The notes: generated by a model not told the origin, from the letters alone. DNA of 13,360 bases from QNBT01 sp964563335 (GCA_964563335.1 CAZLWL010000071.1:1-13360), one strand, 5' to 3'; positions 1 through 6,507 are shown, numbered from the stretch's first letter. Numbers and translations are program-made.

Positions 1-126
1 CGCTTCGAAACACGTGGCAGCTAAGAAGCATGTAACACCGAAGGCCAAGGCAATCAGAAAGAGCGCCGCTTCGAAACACGTGGCAGCTAAGAAGCATGTA
101 ACACCGAAGGCCGAGGCAGCCAGAAA
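1..126 (+). repeat. 66-bp direct tandem repeat encoding the basic tail
   Basis: Bases 1-46 recur without change at 67-112, and similarity continues beyond (47-60 against 113-126 with three differences). The period of 66 bases is exactly 22 codons, so the frame is kept. Each unit encodes SKHVAAKKHVTPKA followed by a less conserved Lys/Arg-rich part, and the unit itself holds two KHV steps. The array may continue to the left of the window. Identity at the DNA level, including synonymous positions, implies a recent duplication or gene conversion. Confidence 0.9.
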
Positions 127-1327
127 AACCACAAAGAAAGTCGCCCAAAGACGAAGCCCCATAACGGCAAAAGGTGAATTTGATTTCAACGCCTGGCTGC
201 TGCCCTCCTTAGCTTTGGAGCAATTTGAACCTAATTTTGAGCAAGAGGTTGGCGTTGTGGACCGTATCAAGGGCTCTACCCGCTATGCCTGGGTCGGTAC
301 GGGTCAGTGCGGTGGAAGATTGGTGAAATCTTTCTATGACCTCGGTTATAAAAAGGTACTGGCTGTGAACACGACTCATCACGATTTGGATTTGCTCAAT
401 ATTCCCGAGAAACAAAAGTTGTTAATGGACGTAGGTTCAAAGGGTGCCGGCAAGGACATGGAAAGAGGCAAAGAAGCCGTCCAGCAGTATCTGCAGGAAA
501 TTTTACACCTTTCCAGACAGACGTTCGGCACTCAAGTTGACCATATCATGGTTTGCTTCGGAGCTGGTGGTGGTACCGGCAGCGGAAGCGTCGGTGGGTT
601 GATTGAGATTGTCAAAAAATACGCACGCTATGTCGGACTGGAAAATCCGGACAGAAAGGTTGGCGTAGTTATGACTTTACCCACCGTCGGCGAAGCCAGT
701 TCCCCATTGATAGCTGAAAATGCGTATAACGCGGCTTACGAGATGAGCCAAATGGCTGCCGCTGGGGAAATATCGCCTCTTATCTTTATAGACAATGACA
801 AGATAAACAAGATGTATCCGGGAATGACGGTAAAGGCGTTCTGGCCCAGCATAAACAGCACTGTCGCAACTCTGTTTGATATTTTCAACAGGGTCAGTGC
901 CTTGAGCAGCCAGTACACTTCCTTTGACCCTTCAGATTATAACAGCATTATGGGATGCGGCGGGTGCACCATAATGGGCCTGACCAAAGTGAACAAATTT
1001 AGCGACAAGTTTGCGCTGTCCCAGGCAATGAAAAGAAACCTTGAGAAGACACTGCTTGCCGGTGGATTCGACCTGTCTACAGCCAAACGGGCTGGCTGCA
1101 TAGTTGTTGCCGGGAAAAAATTAATGGCCAGCGTCAAAGGTCTGCAGGACAACATCGACTATGCATTTGATAATTTGTCGGAAATAACGGGCGAAGCCAC
1201 AATTCATCGAGGAATATACGAAGACGGCAGGGAGTCCTTAAGGGTGTACACGGTTATAGGAGGAATGGAGACCTGTACAGCGCGGCTGGAAGAGCTGAAA
1301 AGCCGCATAGTTGTTGGTGCTCGTTAA
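2..1327 (+). CDS. Tubulin/FtsZ-superfamily GTPase with basic repeat tail (paralogue 1, 5' end missing)
   Basis: The frame is open to the left edge, so the true start lies upstream; the GTG at 14 is an internal Val codon of a repeat and unlikely to be the start. Residues below count from that GTG. Residues 1-50 are a Lys/Ala/His-rich tail made of a 22-residue repeat. The core begins near 53. GTGQCGG (95-101) matches the nucleotide-binding T1 loop in its tubulin-like GQCG form, GAGGGTGSG (183-191) is the T4 signature loop, Asn281 fits the helix H7 nucleotide-contacting Asn, and SFDPSDY (303-309) is the T7 loop with both catalytic Asp residues kept but Ser in place of the usual Asn. The C-terminal half continues through the FtsZ-like second domain to about 420. 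There is no recognisable FtsZ C-terminal peptide. By family knowledge it should bind GTP and polymerise; its cellular role is unknown. No division or cell-wall gene is adjacent. It is roughly three quarters identical, without gaps, to the next gene. Confidence 0.85.
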   Translation, partial: ASKHVAAKKHVTPKAKAIRKSAASKHVAAKKHVTPKAEAARKTTKKVAQRRSPITAKGEFDFNAWLLPSLALEQFEPNFEQEVGVVDRIKGSTRYAWVGTGQCGGRLVKSFYDLGYKKVLAVNTTHHDLDLLNIPEKQKLLMDVGSKGAGKDMERGKEAVQQYLQEILHLSRQTFGTQVDHIMVCFGAGGGTGSGSVGGLIEIVKKYARYVGLENPDRKVGVVMTLPTVGEASSPLIAENAYNAAYEMSQMAAAGEISPLIFIDNDKINKMYPGMTVKAFWPSINSTVATLFDIFNRVSALSSQYTSFDPSDYNSIMGCGGCTIMGLTKVNKFSDKFALSQAMKRNLEKTLLAGGFDLSTAKRAGCIVVAGKKLMASVKGLQDNIDYAFDNLSEITGEATIHRGIYEDGRESLRVYTVIGGMETCTARLEELKSRIVVGAR

Positions 1328-1366
1328 TTAAACGACTAACGCTTTGCGAATAGATGACTTTTTATA

Positions 1367-1423
1367 TTCGCCGGGTGTGCTGCTAACCTTCTTTCTGAGA
1401 TGGCGCGCAGCATATCCGGCGAA
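1367..1423 (+). terminator. Long hairpin after paralogue 1, possible terminator
   Basis: The arms 1367-1383 and 1407-1423 pair over 17 positions with two G-U pairs (left arm TTCGCCGGGTGTGCTGC) around a 23-base loop. The stem begins 39 bases after the stop codon and is followed by a T-rich but interrupted tract (ATTCATTTT). The position fits a transcription terminator or a 3'-end stabilising structure. The missing clean T-run lowers confidence in intrinsic termination. A related hairpin follows paralogue 2. Confidence 0.55.
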
Positions 1424-1555
1424 ATTCATTTTAGCATAACCGCCGGTTAACAGGCCAACAAAGGCGATGTCACTGCAAATGTCCGTAGTGAGTGTTTAAC
1501 AACAGACAATAGCTGAAAAATAAGTTTAACAAACAATTATATAGACCGAGAGATA

Positions 1556-2938
1556 ATGAAAAGAGCAGGAACATCTATCAAACGCAAAAAAAAAGCTAAA
1601 GGTCTCGGCATAATCCCGGGGGATATGAAAGAGGCTGAACTTATCCGCGCCATCCAGAAAGCAGAAGGTCACAACCCCTGCTTTGGAAAATCAGATGGTC
1701 GATGTTCATACACCAATTGCCGCTTTAGGCGGTATTGTCTTGCTCGAGCAAAAGGTAAATTTGATATCAACTCACGGTTAATACCCACTTTGGATTTGGA
1801 ACAATATGAGCCCAATATTGAGCCTGAGGTTGGGGTTAACGACAATATCAAGGGCTCTACCCGCTATGCCTGGATTGGTGCCGGTCAATGTGGTGGAAGA
1901 TTGGTGAAGTCCTTCTATGACCTGGGTTACAGAAAAGCCCTGGCGGTGAACACTACTCATCACGATACGGATTTGCTGGAGATACCGGAAAATCAAAAGT
2001 TCCTGATGGACATCGGGGAAAAGGGCGCCGGTAATGACATGGAAAGAGGCAAAGGTGCCGTCCAGCAATATCAGCAGGAAATTCTGCACTTAACCAGGCA
2101 AACATTTGGCTCTCAGATTGACCACATCATGGTTTGTTTTGGAGCCGGTGGAGGCACAGGCGGTGGAAGCGCAACAGGTCTGATCGAGGCTGCCAAAAGA
2201 TATGCTCGATACATCGGCCTGACCGACCCGGACAAGAAGGTGGGTGTGATTATGACTTTACCGACGGTAGGCGAAGCAAGTTCCCCATTGGTCGCTCAAA
2301 ATGCGTATGATGTGGCTTGGAAATTGAGCCAAATGGCAACAGAAGGTAAAATATCGCCGTTTATCATCATAGATAACGAAAAGATTAACAAGTTGTATCC
2401 AATGATGACGGTAAAATCCTTCTGGCCAACCATAAACAACACCGTGGCGGGTCTGTTCGATATTTTCAACAGGCTCAGTGCCTTAAGCAGCCGGTACACC
2501 TCATTTGACCCTGCAGATTATCACAGCATTATGGAGTCAGGCGGATGTGCAATAATGGGCATGAGCAAAGTAAATACATTTAGTAGTAAGTTCGCGATAT
2601 CCCAGGCCATAAAAAGCAACCTCGAAAAGACGCCGCTGGCCAATGGGTTCAATTTGTCCACCGCCAAGGTGGCCGGTTGCATAGTTGTCGGCGGCAGGAA
2701 GTTAATGGCAGAGGTCAAAGGCCTGCAGGACAATATCAACTACGCTTTTGATGTTCTGTCAGAGATAACCGGCAAGGCAACCATCCATCGAGGAATCTAT
2801 GAAGACGGCAGGAATAGTCTGAGGGTTTACACCATTATTGGCGGACTGGACGCTCCCAAAAAACGCCTCGCACAGCTTTTGAGCTACGGGGCTGTTCAAG
2901 TTAGTCGAGCAGCCGGGATACCGCAACAGGCACAATAG
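1556..2938 (+). CDS. Rho_N/SAP-like + four-Cys motif fused to tubulin/FtsZ-superfamily GTPase (paralogue 2)
   Basis: A 460-residue protein starting at ATG 1556, preceded by a weak GAGAGA purine stretch very close to the start. Residues 1-16 are strongly basic. Residues 15-38 resemble the Rho_N/SAP-like helix-turn-helix element found in small bacterial proteins (pattern GDMKEAELIRAIQKAEG), followed by C42-x7-C50-x4-C55-x5-C61, a plausible metal site. The GTPase core starts near 66: GAGQCGG (108-114) is the T1 loop, GAGGGTGGG (196-204) the T4 signature loop, Asn294 the likely H7 nucleotide contact, and D318/D321 the T7 catalytic pair in SFDPADY. The core aligns without gaps to the preceding paralogue; the N-termini are unrelated. 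No FtsA/ZipA-binding type C-terminal peptide is seen. Rho_N/SAP elements usually bind nucleic acid, so a filament-forming GTPase tethered to DNA or RNA is a reasonable inference, not a demonstrated role. A canonical division FtsZ is less likely because of the GQCG loop, the N-terminal fusion and the gene context. Confidence 0.87.
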   Translation: MKRAGTSIKRKKKAKGLGIIPGDMKEAELIRAIQKAEGHNPCFGKSDGRCSYTNCRFRRYCLARAKGKFDINSRLIPTLDLEQYEPNIEPEVGVNDNIKGSTRYAWIGAGQCGGRLVKSFYDLGYRKALAVNTTHHDTDLLEIPENQKFLMDIGEKGAGNDMERGKGAVQQYQQEILHLTRQTFGSQIDHIMVCFGAGGGTGGGSATGLIEAAKRYARYIGLTDPDKKVGVIMTLPTVGEASSPLVAQNAYDVAWKLSQMATEGKISPFIIIDNEKINKLYPMMTVKSFWPTINNTVAGLFDIFNRLSALSSRYTSFDPADYHSIMESGGCAIMGMSKVNTFSSKFAISQAIKSNLEKTPLANGFNLSTAKVAGCIVVGGRKLMAEVKGLQDNINYAFDVLSEITGKATIHRGIYEDGRNSLRVYTIIGGLDAPKKRLAQLLSYGAVQVSRAAGIPQQAQ

Positions 2939-2950
2939 ATAGTTCTTTAC

Positions 2951-3013
2951 ATTCGCCGGACATGCTGTTAGCCCCCGATTTTAAGCGGATTTCCGGCAGC
3001 ATGCTCGGCGAAT
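2951..3013 (+). terminator. Long hairpin after paralogue 2, possible terminator
   Basis: The arms 2951-2967 and 2997-3013 pair over 17 positions with one G-U pair and one A-C mismatch, around a 29-base loop, starting 13 bases after the stop codon. The tract TTTCATTTT follows. The arm sequence (TTCGCCGGACATGCTG) is nearly the same as that of the hairpin after paralogue 1, while the loops differ, so the structure appears to be conserved by pairing. A terminator or 3'-end stabiliser is the simplest reading. Confidence 0.55.
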
Positions 3014-3129
3014 TTCATTTTACAAACACAAACAGGTTTTCTCACTGCTCGCCTTCAAAACAAACAATCACGGGGTAATTTTTGTGGCCCTGTCTGTGAA
3101 TTTCTGGTAGGATTTTAATGTAGGTTTTT

Positions 3130-3135
3130 GGGAGA
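3130..3135 (+). promoter_or_regulatory. Ribosome binding site deciding the accD start
   Basis: GGGAGA ends ten bases before the ATG at 3146. The in-frame TTG at 3128 overlaps this site and has no comparable purine tract of its own, so the ATG is preferred. Confidence 0.6.
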
Positions 3136-3145
3136 CGCTATAGCT

Positions 3146-3991
3146 ATGGCCGAAGAAGCTAAAAGTCAGTGGAACGGTTTTTCATTGAAGCCGCGCAAGG
3201 AAATGCCCGAAGGGCTGTGGATGCGTTGTCCAGGCTGCGAGCATATGCTCTATAAGAGTGCCGTCGAAAAGAACCTCAACGTTTGTCCGGAATGCAATCA
3301 TCATTTTCGCATTGAGGCGGCAATACGGATTAAGTATTTGGTTGACGAGGGTTCTTTTGAGGAGATATTAAGCGACTTGACGACCCATGACCCGCTGGGG
3401 TTTAAATACAGGGGGACCACTTATAAACAGCGACTCAAAGCTGATGAGAAAAAGTCCGGTGCCAAGGAGGCCATGCGAATCGGCAAGGCCTTTATTAAGG
3501 GTAGAGGCGTTGTCCTGGCGGTGATGGAGCCGAATTTCCTGATGGGCTCTATGGGCTTTGTAGTCGGGGAAAAGTTTTGTGCGGCCGTTGATAAAGCGAT
3601 TGAAGAATCTTTGCCGCTGGTTGTGATTTGCTGCTCAGGTGGAGCAAGGATGCACGAGGGTGTGGTGTCACTGGGCCAGATGGCCAAAACTTCCGCGGCG
3701 CTGGCAAAATTAGATGAAGCCAAGGGACTTTTCATTTCAGTCTTGACCGACCCTACTACCGGCGGGGTGACAGCAAGCTTTGCAACGTTAGGCGATTGTT
3801 TAATAGCCGAACCGGGGGCTTTGATTGGTTTTGCCGGGCCCCGCACCGTCGCTGAAACAATAAAGGTGGAGCTGCCGGAGGGATTTCAGACCGCTGAATT
3901 TATGCTCGAGCACGGCTTTGTTGATATGATTGTCCACCGCAGAGACCTCCGCAGCGAAATTGCCCGCCTAATAGATTACTGCCAAAAATAG
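3146..3991 (+). CDS. accD: Acetyl-CoA carboxylase carboxyltransferase subunit beta
   Basis: AccD pairs with AccA to transfer the carboxyl group from carboxybiotin to acetyl-CoA, giving malonyl-CoA for fatty acid synthesis in the cytoplasm. The 281-residue product has the N-terminal zinc ribbon C28-x2-C31-x15-C47-x2-C50, almost at the same positions as in the E. coli protein. The crotonase-like carboxyltransferase core includes MGSMGFVVGEKF, CSGGARMHEG and LTDPTTGGVTASFA, and ends with GFVDMIVHRRDLR. Length is a little below the 304 residues of E. coli, mostly from a short C-terminus. The start at ATG 3146 is supported by GGGAGA upstream. accA is not in the window; a 277-base spacer separates accD from hisC, so it may be transcribed alone. 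Confidence 0.96.
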   Translation: MAEEAKSQWNGFSLKPRKEMPEGLWMRCPGCEHMLYKSAVEKNLNVCPECNHHFRIEAAIRIKYLVDEGSFEEILSDLTTHDPLGFKYRGTTYKQRLKADEKKSGAKEAMRIGKAFIKGRGVVLAVMEPNFLMGSMGFVVGEKFCAAVDKAIEESLPLVVICCSGGARMHEGVVSLGQMAKTSAALAKLDEAKGLFISVLTDPTTGGVTASFATLGDCLIAEPGALIGFAGPRTVAETIKVELPEGFQTAEFMLEHGFVDMIVHRRDLRSEIARLIDYCQK

Positions 3992-4018
3992 CTCGTCGCT
4001 CGTGACCCGTGATTCGTA
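3992..4018 (+). repeat. Degenerate CGT-type short repeats after accD
   Basis: Directly after the accD stop the sequence cycles through CTCGT, CGCTCGTGAC, CCGTGATTCGT with a period of roughly 7 to 9 bases. No gene is encoded here. It looks like non-coding filler of the degenerate repeat kind seen again before hisC and ruvB, but with a different motif. Confidence 0.4.
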
Positions 4019-4031
4019 AATTCAAGGGCGA

Positions 4032-4054
4032 TTCCCAATTGCTTCTGCTGGGAA
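4032..4054 (+). terminator. Small hairpin after accD, weak terminator candidate
   Basis: TTCCCA at 4032-4037 can pair with TGGGAA at 4049-4054 across an 11-base loop, 41 bases after the accD stop. No T-run follows, so this is only a weak candidate. Confidence 0.2.
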
Positions 4055-4123
4055 ATATCTGGGCCGTTTATCATCTCGCGAATAATCGCTAAATCTTCCC
4101 TTTTACTTCCGACCAAATATCCG

Positions 4124-4129
4124 TATAAT
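4124..4129 (+). promoter_or_regulatory. Possible -10 box upstream of hisC
   Basis: A perfect TATAAT lies 139 bases before the hisC start. The hexamer 17 bases further upstream (TTTTAC) is a poor -35 match. If used, it would give a leader of about 130 bases that includes the AT-rich repeat. Weak evidence from one hexamer only. Confidence 0.25.
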
Positions 4130-4228
4130 CTCGGTTGCATAATTGAAGGGTGCAAGACCGGTACAGTGAATCGTGGCCTATGTTACGGGATACGGAATGA
4201 TATTTTGAATTTTTATCATTTGAGTTTG

Positions 4229-4259
4229 TTTCGGATTTCGATATTCGAATTTCGGATTT
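4229..4259 (+). repeat. TTTCGGATTT direct repeat flanking a near-palindrome before hisC
   Basis: TTTCGGATTT occurs at 4229-4238 and again at 4250-4259, flanking CGATATTCGAA, so the whole is a chain of degenerate ATTTCG-type units ending ten bases before the hisC start. It occupies the place where a strong ribosome binding site would be expected. The rest of the spacer 4055-4228 holds nothing I can identify apart from the TATAAT noted separately. Confidence 0.6.
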
Positions 4260-4268
4260 GTAAGAATT

Positions 4269-5315
4269 ATGGGTTATTTTCGGCGAAATGTTGAAAAGGC
4301 CAAGGGTTATGAGCCGGGTTTTCAGCCGAAGCAAGCAGACGTGCTGAAGCTAAATACCAACGAAAATCCCTACCCACCGTCTCCTGCTGTAATGAACGCA
4401 TTGGCCCGGATAAGTGTAGAACAGCTTCGTCGGTACCCCGACCCGATTGCGCAGGAGTTCCGCAAAGCGGCGGCGCAGGTCAATGGAGTCCCAGCTGATT
4501 GGATTATGTGCTGCAACGGTGGAGACGATTTGCTCAATATTGCTTTCCGTGCGTTCTGTGATGAGAGTCGTCCTGTCGCATATCCGGTTCCTACGTATTC
4601 CCTCTATCCGGTTCTGGCCAAACTGCAAAATTGCAGGGCGCTTGAGATTCCGTTCGATGGTGAGTTCAATCTGCCGGCCAAATTGGCAAAAACCGGCGCG
4701 GCTTTGACCATAGTTTGTAATCCCAATGCGCCGACCGGCAGCTTCGTAAGTGTTGACGAACTGGCGTCGTTGGCAGATGAGATTTCCAAAGTGTTGTTGA
4801 TTGATGAGGCGTATGTGGATTTTGCAGACAAAAACTGCACAAGGCTGGTTAAGGATTTCGACAATGTGATTGTACTTCGGTCAATGAGCAAAGGGTACTC
4901 TCTTGCGGGAATACGATTTGGCTATGCAATTGCGCAGCCGGCCCTGATATCGGGTCTGATGAAAATTAAGGATTCATACAATGTTGATGCGGTTGCTACT
5001 GCCGTGGCCACCGCGGCGATAAGGGACCAGGAATATTTCAAAGAGAATATCGAAAAGGTAAAAATGGAGCGCGAGAGATTGGCGGCAGAGCTAAGGGCGC
5101 TAAAGTTCGAAGTCCCCGACAGCGCTGCTAATTTTGTTCTCGCCAAAAACAAAAATTGCAAAGCCAACGAGATTTATGACAAACTGGTAAAACGCAGCAT
5201 TTATATCAGGTACTTTGACTTGCCGGGCTTGGAAGACAAAATAAGAATAACGGTGGGTACGAGCGAACAAAATGATACGCTGCTCTTGGCTTTGAAAGAG
5301 ATTCTATCAGAATAG
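4269..5315 (+). CDS. hisC: Histidinol-phosphate aminotransferase
   Basis: A PLP-dependent fold-type I aminotransferase that converts imidazole-acetol phosphate and glutamate to histidinol phosphate in histidine synthesis. The 348-residue length is normal for the family. The sequence shows NTNENPYPPSP near the N-terminus (29-39), the cofactor-binding NPNAPTG (151-157), IDEAY with Asp179 and Tyr182, and the Schiff-base lysine Lys208 in SMSKGYSLAGIR with phosphate-binding Arg216 at its end. Start ATG 4269 gives the usual N-terminus, but only a weak purine tract (GTAAGAA) precedes it. hisB follows after ten bases, so the two are co-transcribed. Related aminotransferases for aromatic amino acids share these motifs; the hisB neighbour favours hisC. 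Confidence 0.95.
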   Translation: MGYFRRNVEKAKGYEPGFQPKQADVLKLNTNENPYPPSPAVMNALARISVEQLRRYPDPIAQEFRKAAAQVNGVPADWIMCCNGGDDLLNIAFRAFCDESRPVAYPVPTYSLYPVLAKLQNCRALEIPFDGEFNLPAKLAKTGAALTIVCNPNAPTGSFVSVDELASLADEISKVLLIDEAYVDFADKNCTRLVKDFDNVIVLRSMSKGYSLAGIRFGYAIAQPALISGLMKIKDSYNVDAVATAVATAAIRDQEYFKENIEKVKMERERLAAELRALKFEVPDSAANFVLAKNKNCKANEIYDKLVKRSIYIRYFDLPGLEDKIRITVGTSEQNDTLLLALKEILSE

Positions 5316-5325
5316 GACCATTCTT

Positions 5326-5910
5326 ATGGAAGAGAGATTCGCCAAAATTCACAGGCAAACCAGGGAAACCGACTGTACAGTTGAGCTTAATCTGGATGGC
5401 GTCGGCAAATATGAAATCGACACTGGAATTGGCTTCTTGGACCATATGCTGACCCACTTGAGCAAGCACAGCAAGTTCGATTTGGTAGTCAAGGCCAAAG
5501 GCGATTTGAATGTTGATGCGCATCATACGGCTGAAGACATAGCGATATGCCTCGGCGAGTGTCTGGTCAAAACACTTGGCGACAAGAAAGGGATTGCCAG
5601 ATACGGGCACAGCTCTGTACCGATGGAGGAAACTCTGGCGAATGTGTCCGTCGATTTGTCCGGCAGGCCGAGCTGCGTCTATAACGTTGATTACAGGACG
5701 GACAAGATCGGTGACTTCGATGTCGAGTGTCTGGAGGAGTTGCTGCGCAGCTTCTCCAATCACGGCAAGTTTAATCTGCACATAAACGTGCCGTACGGGA
5801 CAAACAGCCATCACATGGCTGAGGCGATTTTCAAGGGACTCGGTCAGGCACTCGGCGCAGCCGTTAGAATTGTCGGGACGGATGTCCCCAGTACAAAGGG
5901 CATACTGTGA
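5326..5910 (+). CDS. hisB: Imidazoleglycerol-phosphate dehydratase
   Basis: Catalyses dehydration of imidazoleglycerol phosphate to imidazole-acetol phosphate, the step just before HisC. The 194-residue protein is the single-domain type; the histidinol-phosphatase domain fused in E. coli HisB is absent. Metal-binding histidine motifs are clear: FLDHMLTH (38-44), DAHHTAED (64-71) and SHHMAEA (161-167). The C-terminus GTDVPSTKGIL is the typical family ending. An AGGA at 5313-5316, overlapping the hisC stop codon, lies nine bases before ATG 5326 and supports this start. The last four bases overlap the start of ispF. Confidence 0.97.
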   Translation: MEERFAKIHRQTRETDCTVELNLDGVGKYEIDTGIGFLDHMLTHLSKHSKFDLVVKAKGDLNVDAHHTAEDIAICLGECLVKTLGDKKGIARYGHSSVPMEETLANVSVDLSGRPSCVYNVDYRTDKIGDFDVECLEELLRSFSNHGKFNLHINVPYGTNSHHMAEAIFKGLGQALGAAVRIVGTDVPSTKGIL

Positions 5911-6419
5911 TTGAAGAGCACGACCACGAATATCGCACCGGCATCGGCACCGATATCCACCAAGTAGGTGTGGACAGGAAGCTGATGCTCGGCGGTGTGT
6001 TTGTGCCGCACTGTGCCGGTCTGGCAGGTCACAGCGATGGTGACGTCGCCTTACACGCCGTTATCGATGCTCTGTTGGGTGCGAGCGGGATGGGCGATAT
6101 AGGGACACTGTTTCCGGATACTGACCCACAGTTCAAAGATGCCGACAGCAAGGGGCTTCTGCTTGATGTGAAGGAAAGACTCGAAGAAAAACGCTGGGTG
6201 ATTGTCAATATTGATTTAACTATACACGCTGAGCAGCCGAAGCTGCAGCCCGTCAAAGCCCAGATGAAAAGGTGCATCGCAAGTATTCTGGGAATTGATT
6301 TCAACGCGGTCAACGTCAAGGCAAAGACGAACGAGGGCCTCGGCGAGATAGGCGCCGGCGAGGCAATGGCGGCGACGGCTATAGTGCTTTTGAAAAGGAA
6401 ATATAAAAGAACTTTATAA
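5907..6419 (+). CDS. ispF: 2-C-methyl-D-erythritol 2,4-cyclodiphosphate synthase
   Basis: Forms the cyclic diphosphate intermediate of the MEP pathway for isoprenoid precursors, as a homotrimer with a zinc ion at each active site. Zinc ligands are visible as Asp16 and His18 in GTDIH and His50 in GDVALH; the HSDGD loop (42-46) and MGDIGTLFPDTDP (62-73) are family hallmarks. The C-terminal substrate loop reads TNEGLGEIGAGEAMA, differing from the common TTEKLGFIGRGEGIA form, with Ala where Arg is usual. At 170 residues it is slightly longer than the usual 155-160, with about eight extra residues at the N-terminus. The start is GTG at 5907, sharing GTGA with the hisB stop, which suggests translational coupling; no other start precedes the conserved GIGTD. 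Confidence 0.95.
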   Translation: MIEEHDHEYRTGIGTDIHQVGVDRKLMLGGVFVPHCAGLAGHSDGDVALHAVIDALLGASGMGDIGTLFPDTDPQFKDADSKGLLLDVKERLEEKRWVIVNIDLTIHAEQPKLQPVKAQMKRCIASILGIDFNAVNVKAKTNEGLGEIGAGEAMAATAIVLLKRKYKRTL

Positions 6420-6453
6420 AAACGTAGGTTTTACAGATTGAAAGAAGAAGATT

Positions 6454-6507
6454 ATGATTTGCATGTATTTTAAAGAAGGCCGGAAACCGGAGATTATTAA
6501 AAATTAG
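6454..6507 (+). CDS. Possible 17-residue leader peptide before cysS
   Basis: ATG at 6454 opens a short frame MICMYFKEGRKPEIIKN ending in TAG at 6505-6507, 14 bases before the cysS start. The purine-rich AAAGAAGAAGA just upstream could serve as a ribosome binding site. The third codon is cysteine, and GGCCGGAAACCGG inside the frame can form a very small hairpin. Only one Cys codon is present and no attenuator fold is obvious, so this may be chance. Confidence 0.2.
   Translation: MICMYFKEGRKPEIIKN

Noticed and set aside
1..126. CRISPR-like or MITE-like repeat at the left edge
   Set aside because: The repeat period is 22 codons, stays in frame, lacks spacers and is part of the coding sequence of the first GTPase.
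1367..3013. The two related hairpins as ends of a mobile element enclosing the second GTPase
   Set aside because: Each is an independent stem-loop in the same orientation with no target-site duplication or transposase; duplication of gene plus 3' end explains them better.
3128..3145. TTG at 3128 as accD start
   Set aside because: The GGGAGA ribosome binding site lies after it, and ATG 3146 places the zinc cysteines at the standard positions.
3421..3846. 141-codon open frame on the - strand inside accD
   Set aside because: Lies wholly antisense to accD, whose family motifs are continuous; the translation shows no domain and is explained by the codon bias of accD.
4089..4334. 81-codon open frame on the - strand over the accD-hisC spacer
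   Set aside because: Its Ser/Ile/Lys/Asn-rich middle is the translation of the AT-rich repeat DNA, and its N-terminal part overlaps hisC.
5206..5814. 202-codon open frame on the - strand across hisC and hisB
   Set aside because: Antisense to two genes with intact motifs; the product has no recognisable pattern and no ribosome binding site.
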